From CAYNRG01 sp964399545 (lineage in GTDB: Bacteria; Bacillota_I; Bacilli_A; Erysipelotrichales; Erysipelotrichaceae): DNA of 64,000 bases. The position numbers were made by a program, and so were the translations under genes. The notes beneath the pieces were generated by a model. It saw nothing but the letters and a program-made list of their open reading frames with translations, did not search any database and was not told the DNA's origin. Shown piece by piece: positions 60,679 through 64,000 of the stretch (positions are counted from its first letter, which is position 1; the number at the start of each line of letters is the position of its first letter). The DNA is taken from NCBI GenBank assembly GCA_964399545.1, contig CAYNRG010000006.1, forward strand, positions 1-64,000. Reading direction: 5' to 3'.

Positions 60679-62448
60679 GTGAATACTTATAACTTGAGTT
60701 TAACGTTTGAAAATATAAAGGTACTCATTCGGATGATTTTAGATGTGGGCATCATGTGGATGTTGCTATTTTATGCTATTAAAATTGTAAAAAATAATGC
60801 AAGAACAATTCAAATTTTTAAAGGGATTATTCTTATTTTGATTGTGGATGGATTTTCTAAACTCTTAGGGCTAGCTACTGTGAGTTGGTTAGCGGGGATG
60901 TTTGTAAACTGGGGATTTTTAGCCGTTATTATTGTGTTTCAGCCAGAAATTCGCTCTGTTTTAGAAAAAATTGGAAAAAGTAATATGTTCTCACGTATTT
61001 CAGCCTTAACTGGAAATGAAAAAGAACAGTTAGTGGATGTTGTTGTTGGAGCGACAATGTTGTTGGCAAATTCACAGACTGGAGCTTTAATTACCATAGA
61101 ACAATCTCAAGCATTGAATGATTATATTAAGACAGGGACAAAGATTAACTCAGAAGTAAGTTTAGAGTTACTAACCTCTATTTTTGTTACCTCCACTCCT
61201 CTTCATGATGGAGCGGTGATTATTCAAGGAGATCGCATTGCTTGTGCAAGTGCATATTTTCCTTTGACAAATGCAGAGTTGCCTTCACGTTATGGAACAA
61301 GACATCGAGCGGCGGTAGGTATTAGTGAGCTAACTGATGCGGTAACTATTGTTATTTCGGAAGAAACAGGAAGAGTAAGCATTACAGAAGGTGGGAAAAT
61401 TTTCCATGTAGATCGTAAAGGGCTAAGAGAATATTTAATTCGTGTTATTTGTGGAGAAGCAACTGAAGTTGCAGTAGCTTCAGTGAAAAAACCGAAATTT
61501 CAAGAGGCGATTGTTATTGAAAGAGAAGAAGTGGATGCAGATGGAGAAGATGAATATGTTATCGAGCCTGCCAAAATTGAAGAGATTGAAGTGACACCAG
61601 AACAACCAATCGTAGAAGAACCTAAAGAAGAAACTTCTCTTTTAGGACGTTTGGCAATTAAACGATATGGAGAGAAAGAAGAAGTAGGTGAAATAGAACC
61701 AATCGAAGAAGAAGTGATTGAAGAAGTAAAGGAAGAAGTTGTTGAAGAAAAGCCAAAGAAAAAGAAATTATTTAGTTTCTTTGGGAAGAAAAATAAAAAC
61801 ACTAAAGAGGCAGTTTCAGCCCAAAAAACGGAAGAAGAAACATTAGCCGATTTAGAAGAGAACATTAAACTTCCTCATAGAAGAGAAACTGTTCAACCTA
61901 TTGTATTTGAAGAACCAAAGAATAGAGAGCTAAGAGAACCAGTTGTAACTTTGTCAACGGAGAAAGAGGAAACTGATTCATCTTCGACATATAGGACCTC
62001 TATGATTCGTGCTATGGGTGAAGATCCAGCTCAGACAGCAGAACTTAAAACAGCGGGAGCAGGAGAATTTAATACAGGAACACATGGATTATCTGGAGAA
62101 GAATTTAGAAAAGCGCGAGTGGAAGCCATTCGTTCAGGACACTCCATACACGCAGTTAAAAAGGAGTCTATGGAGCATCCTATTCATAATCGGGAATTAG
62201 AAGATTTAGTAGAGGATCCAATGCAAGAGGAGAAAAGAGAAACTCCAAAATTTAAAATGGATTTTAGTGATCAATCAGAAACTGGTAGTATGAAAAGTTT
62301 GTTGGAAGAAGTAAATCATACGTTATATGGAAAAGATTTTATGAAACAATTAGAAGTTGTAGATACAATGAGCTTAGATAAAGCGGAGATTGAAGAAGGA
62401 TTGGAAATCGATGCAGCTAAAAACTCCCAGACAGGAGGTAATCAATAA
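60679..62448 (+). CDS. cdaA: Diadenylate cyclase CdaA with long C-terminal extension
   Basis: Membrane enzyme making cyclic di-AMP from two ATP. Three N-terminal helices (about residues 15-85) are followed by the DAC domain with DGA (177-179) and RHR (208-210) catalytic motifs. The usual protein ends near residue 270; here a further 320 residues follow. They are rich in Glu and Lys, probably disordered, with a basic KPKKKKLFSFFGKKNKN patch (about residues 355-371). The start is GTG at 60679 after AAGGAGG. It overlaps cdaR as TAATG, giving the usual cdaA-cdaR-glmM order. Confidence 0.92.
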   Translation: MNTYNLSLTFENIKVLIRMILDVGIMWMLLFYAIKIVKNNARTIQIFKGIILILIVDGFSKLLGLATVSWLAGMFVNWGFLAVIIVFQPEIRSVLEKIGKSNMFSRISALTGNEKEQLVDVVVGATMLLANSQTGALITIEQSQALNDYIKTGTKINSEVSLELLTSIFVTSTPLHDGAVIIQGDRIACASAYFPLTNAELPSRYGTRHRAAVGISELTDAVTIVISEETGRVSITEGGKIFHVDRKGLREYLIRVICGEATEVAVASVKKPKFQEAIVIEREEVDADGEDEYVIEPAKIEEIEVTPEQPIVEEPKEETSLLGRLAIKRYGEKEEVGEIEPIEEEVIEEVKEEVVEEKPKKKKLFSFFGKKNKNTKEAVSAQKTEEETLADLEENIKLPHRRETVQPIVFEEPKNRELREPVVTLSTEKEETDSSSTYRTSMIRAMGEDPAQTAELKTAGAGEFNTGTHGLSGEEFRKARVEAIRSGHSIHAVKKESMEHPIHNRELEDLVEDPMQEEKRETPKFKMDFSDQSETGSMKSLLEEVNHTLYGKDFMKQLEVVDTMSLDKAEIEEGLEIDAAKNSQTGGNQ

Positions 62449-63842
62449 TGATACAATCAAATAATAATGAAAGAAAAAACGATAAAAATGCAGATTCTAA
62501 ATTAGAATTAGCGAATAAGATTGCACACCAAAGTAAGAAAGTGGCGAAAACATATGCGCGATTTGAAGATTTGTTATTTCGAGTGATACGTAACTTGAGT
62601 GCATGGATTGATAGGATTTTATTTAATTCTAAATTCACCTTACTCGTTTCGTTGGTTTTAGCCATATTTCTATACTTTACAATTAACTTTAATGCTCAAA
62701 ATTCCTTATTTGGCACGCCACTGGTGAATGCAAAAGGTCTGAGTAATGTATCGGTAGTTGCGCGATATAATAGTGATGTATTTGAAGTCGCAGGATTGCC
62801 GACAACAGCAAATATTACCATTATGGGAGAGGGTTCCAATGTCAATGCTGCCGCAAGTCAAAAGGGAATTGTGGTTGCTAATTTAGAAGGATTAACTGAA
62901 GGAACACATCAGGTCAAACTAGCCGTGGAAGGGTTCAATGATAATGTGGATATTAAAATTGAACCAAGTGTTGCGGTAGTTAACTTAAAGAAAAAGAGTA
63001 CAGGTCAATTTGATATTGGTTATGATTTCATTAACCAATCTAAAATGAATAGTATTTATAGCTTGGGAGTTCCTGAGTTTGAATATTCAAAAGTTAATGT
63101 ACGGGCATCAAAAGATACATTAGATAGTATTGCTTTTATTAAAGCGTTGATAGATGTTACAGGAGTTGAATCCGATTTTCAGCAAGAAGCAATATTAGCA
63201 GCTTATGATAAAAAGGGAATGCCAGTAAATGCCGAAATTATTCCAAATACAATTAATGTTAAAGTTGGAGTGACATCACCGAATAAAGTGGTTCCAATTA
63301 AGGTAGAGGTTACAGGTGAAGTTCCAGGAGGTATGGCTATTGAGACAATTATTATGGATCATGAAACAGTAACTATCTATGCATCAGATTCAGTACTAAG
63401 TAAAATTGATTCAGTTGTTGTCACTGTTGATGCAACAACTTTGACCAAAGATACGACGGTTTCACGTGCAATTACACTTCCAGCAGGAGTGAAAGAAGCG
63501 ACGATTAATCAAGTTACAATGGAAGTGACTTTAGGAGAAGGAGTCGTAAGGACGGTAGAAAATGTACCAATATTTGTTAAGAATAACATCAATAAATACA
63601 CTTTAGCTCCATTGAATGATCAAACTAGTGTAAATGTTGAAGTTTTTGGAACACAAAGTAATGTGGATAAAGTGAATGGTGATAATATTAGTGTTTATTT
63701 TGATATGAGTGCAGCTGTTTTGGGAGATCAAGAATTTTCTTTAATGGTTGAGCAACCATTTGGAAGCTTTGTTAAGTATTCTATTCCACAACCAACGATT
63801 TTAGTTAATGTATCGGGAAGTACAGAAGAGTCAGGAGAATAA
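62448..63842 (+). CDS. cdaR: CdaR, YbbR-domain regulator of CdaA
   Basis: A 464-residue membrane-anchored protein. A basic cytoplasmic N-terminus of about 55 residues precedes one membrane helix (about 62-78). Three or four YbbR repeats lie outside the cell (for example VDIKIEPSVAVVNL...VGVTSPNKVVPIKV). It binds and modulates CdaA. It starts in the TAATG overlap with cdaA and ends 2 bases before glmM. Confidence 0.9.
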   Translation: MIQSNNNERKNDKNADSKLELANKIAHQSKKVAKTYARFEDLLFRVIRNLSAWIDRILFNSKFTLLVSLVLAIFLYFTINFNAQNSLFGTPLVNAKGLSNVSVVARYNSDVFEVAGLPTTANITIMGEGSNVNAAASQKGIVVANLEGLTEGTHQVKLAVEGFNDNVDIKIEPSVAVVNLKKKSTGQFDIGYDFINQSKMNSIYSLGVPEFEYSKVNVRASKDTLDSIAFIKALIDVTGVESDFQQEAILAAYDKKGMPVNAEIIPNTINVKVGVTSPNKVVPIKVEVTGEVPGGMAIETIIMDHETVTIYASDSVLSKIDSVVVTVDATTLTKDTTVSRAITLPAGVKEATINQVTMEVTLGEGVVRTVENVPIFVKNNINKYTLAPLNDQTSVNVEVFGTQSNVDKVNGDNISVYFDMSAAVLGDQEFSLMVEQPFGSFVKYSIPQPTILVNVSGSTEESGE

Positions 63843-63844
63843 GT

Positions 63845-64000
63845 ATGGGAAAATATTTTGGAACAGATGGAATTCGTGGCGAAGCCAATGTAGTGTTAGA
63901 TGCAGAGAGAGCTTTTAAAATTGGACGATATCTAGGGTATTATTACAAGAAAAAAGGAATTGGAAAGATTTTAATTGGAAAGGATACTCGATTATCAAGT
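63845..64000 (+). CDS. glmM: Phosphoglucosamine mutase, 5' part (cut by the window end)
   Basis: The first 52 codons are present (MGKYFGTDGIRGEAN...ILIGKDTRLSS), matching the GlmM N-terminus. GlmM converts glucosamine-6-phosphate to glucosamine-1-phosphate for cell wall synthesis. The gene runs off the right edge. Its position after cdaA-cdaR is the usual one in Bacillota. Confidence 0.93.
   Translation, partial: MGKYFGTDGIRGEANVVLDAERAFKIGRYLGYYYKKKGIGKILIGKDTRLSS

Noticed and set aside
61500..62000. Possible tandem repeats in the cdaA tail
   Set aside because: The Glu/Val/Lys-rich sequence is low complexity but has no regular repeat unit.
1..64000. CRISPR arrays, insertion sequences, prophage, tRNA and rRNA genes
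   Set aside because: I looked on both strands and saw no regularly spaced repeats, transposase, integrase or cloverleaf/rRNA sequence.

Overview
The window is low-GC, gene-dense bacterial chromosome from a Gram-positive anaerobe. It carries the RNA polymerase delta subunit (rpoE), a cdaA-cdaR-glmM cluster, class II aldolase, a CIRCE-type heat-shock operator, leaderless lipoprotein-rich surface genes and several iron-sulfur hydrogenase-type proteins. The gene content, the Asn in the rifampicin pocket of RpoB and the long charged tail on CdaA fit best with the Erysipelotrichia branch of the Bacillota, close to the Mollicutes. This is inference from recognisable families; genus cannot be named from the sequence alone. 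No tRNA, rRNA, insertion sequence, prophage or CRISPR array was seen.

Layout. 0-10.2 kb: L10 leader, rplJ-rplL, an RsmC/YbxB-like methyltransferase with a terminator hairpin inside its own coding region, then rpoB-rpoC. 10.3-20.4 kb: housekeeping genes (ispF, HD-domain dNTPase-like gene, DUF1934, rpoE, two HAD phosphatases, DUF1846, fba, murA, typA). 20.5-25.1 kb: a compact four-gene iron-sulfur/hydrogen module (group B-type [FeFe] hydrogenase, thioredoxin-like 2Fe-2S protein, sensory PAS [FeFe] hydrogenase, SpoIIE-type phosphatase). 25.2-36.1 kb: pepT, a PfkB sugar kinase, thiol-redox proteins, cardiolipin synthase, mntP, a split ThrE-type exporter, patatin, dut, an M18 aminopeptidase and map. 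36.3-38.7 kb: a stand-alone CarH-like B12-binding protein translationally coupled to a LolCDE/MacB-type ABC transporter. 38.8-46.3 kb: CBS-type inorganic pyrophosphatase and oppABCDF. 46.4-48.1 kb: a cobalamin riboswitch controlling a divergent corrinoid adenosyltransferase, an ECF substrate-binding membrane protein and a DUF4430 (transcobalamin-like) surface protein. 48.2-51.4 kb: a DtxR-family regulator divergent from feoA-feoB-Cys-rich protein, with a DtxR-type iron box on the promoter. 51.5-64 kb: polysaccharide deacetylase, mutY, WYL regulator, membrane protein, CDF transporter, htpG under a CIRCE-like operator, an XRE regulator, a TraB-family protein, and cdaA-cdaR-glmM (glmM cut by the window end).

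How the genes work together. The sequence suggests a peptide-using anaerobe (opp, pepT, M18 and Map peptidases) with hydrogen metabolism or sensing, ferrous iron uptake and salvage rather than synthesis of B12. The two most interesting blocks are the riboswitch-controlled B12 scavenging operon and the B12-binding-protein/ABC-transporter operon 8 kb upstream of it, which may be a cobalamin-responsive (perhaps light- or redox-responsive) transport system. The four-gene hydrogenase/phosphatase module is a likely hydrogen or redox sensing relay.

Where an annotated start differs from the longest open frame, it was chosen by Shine-Dalgarno spacing and by the usual N-terminus of the family. Promoters and terminators were found by eye, so their confidence is moderate.
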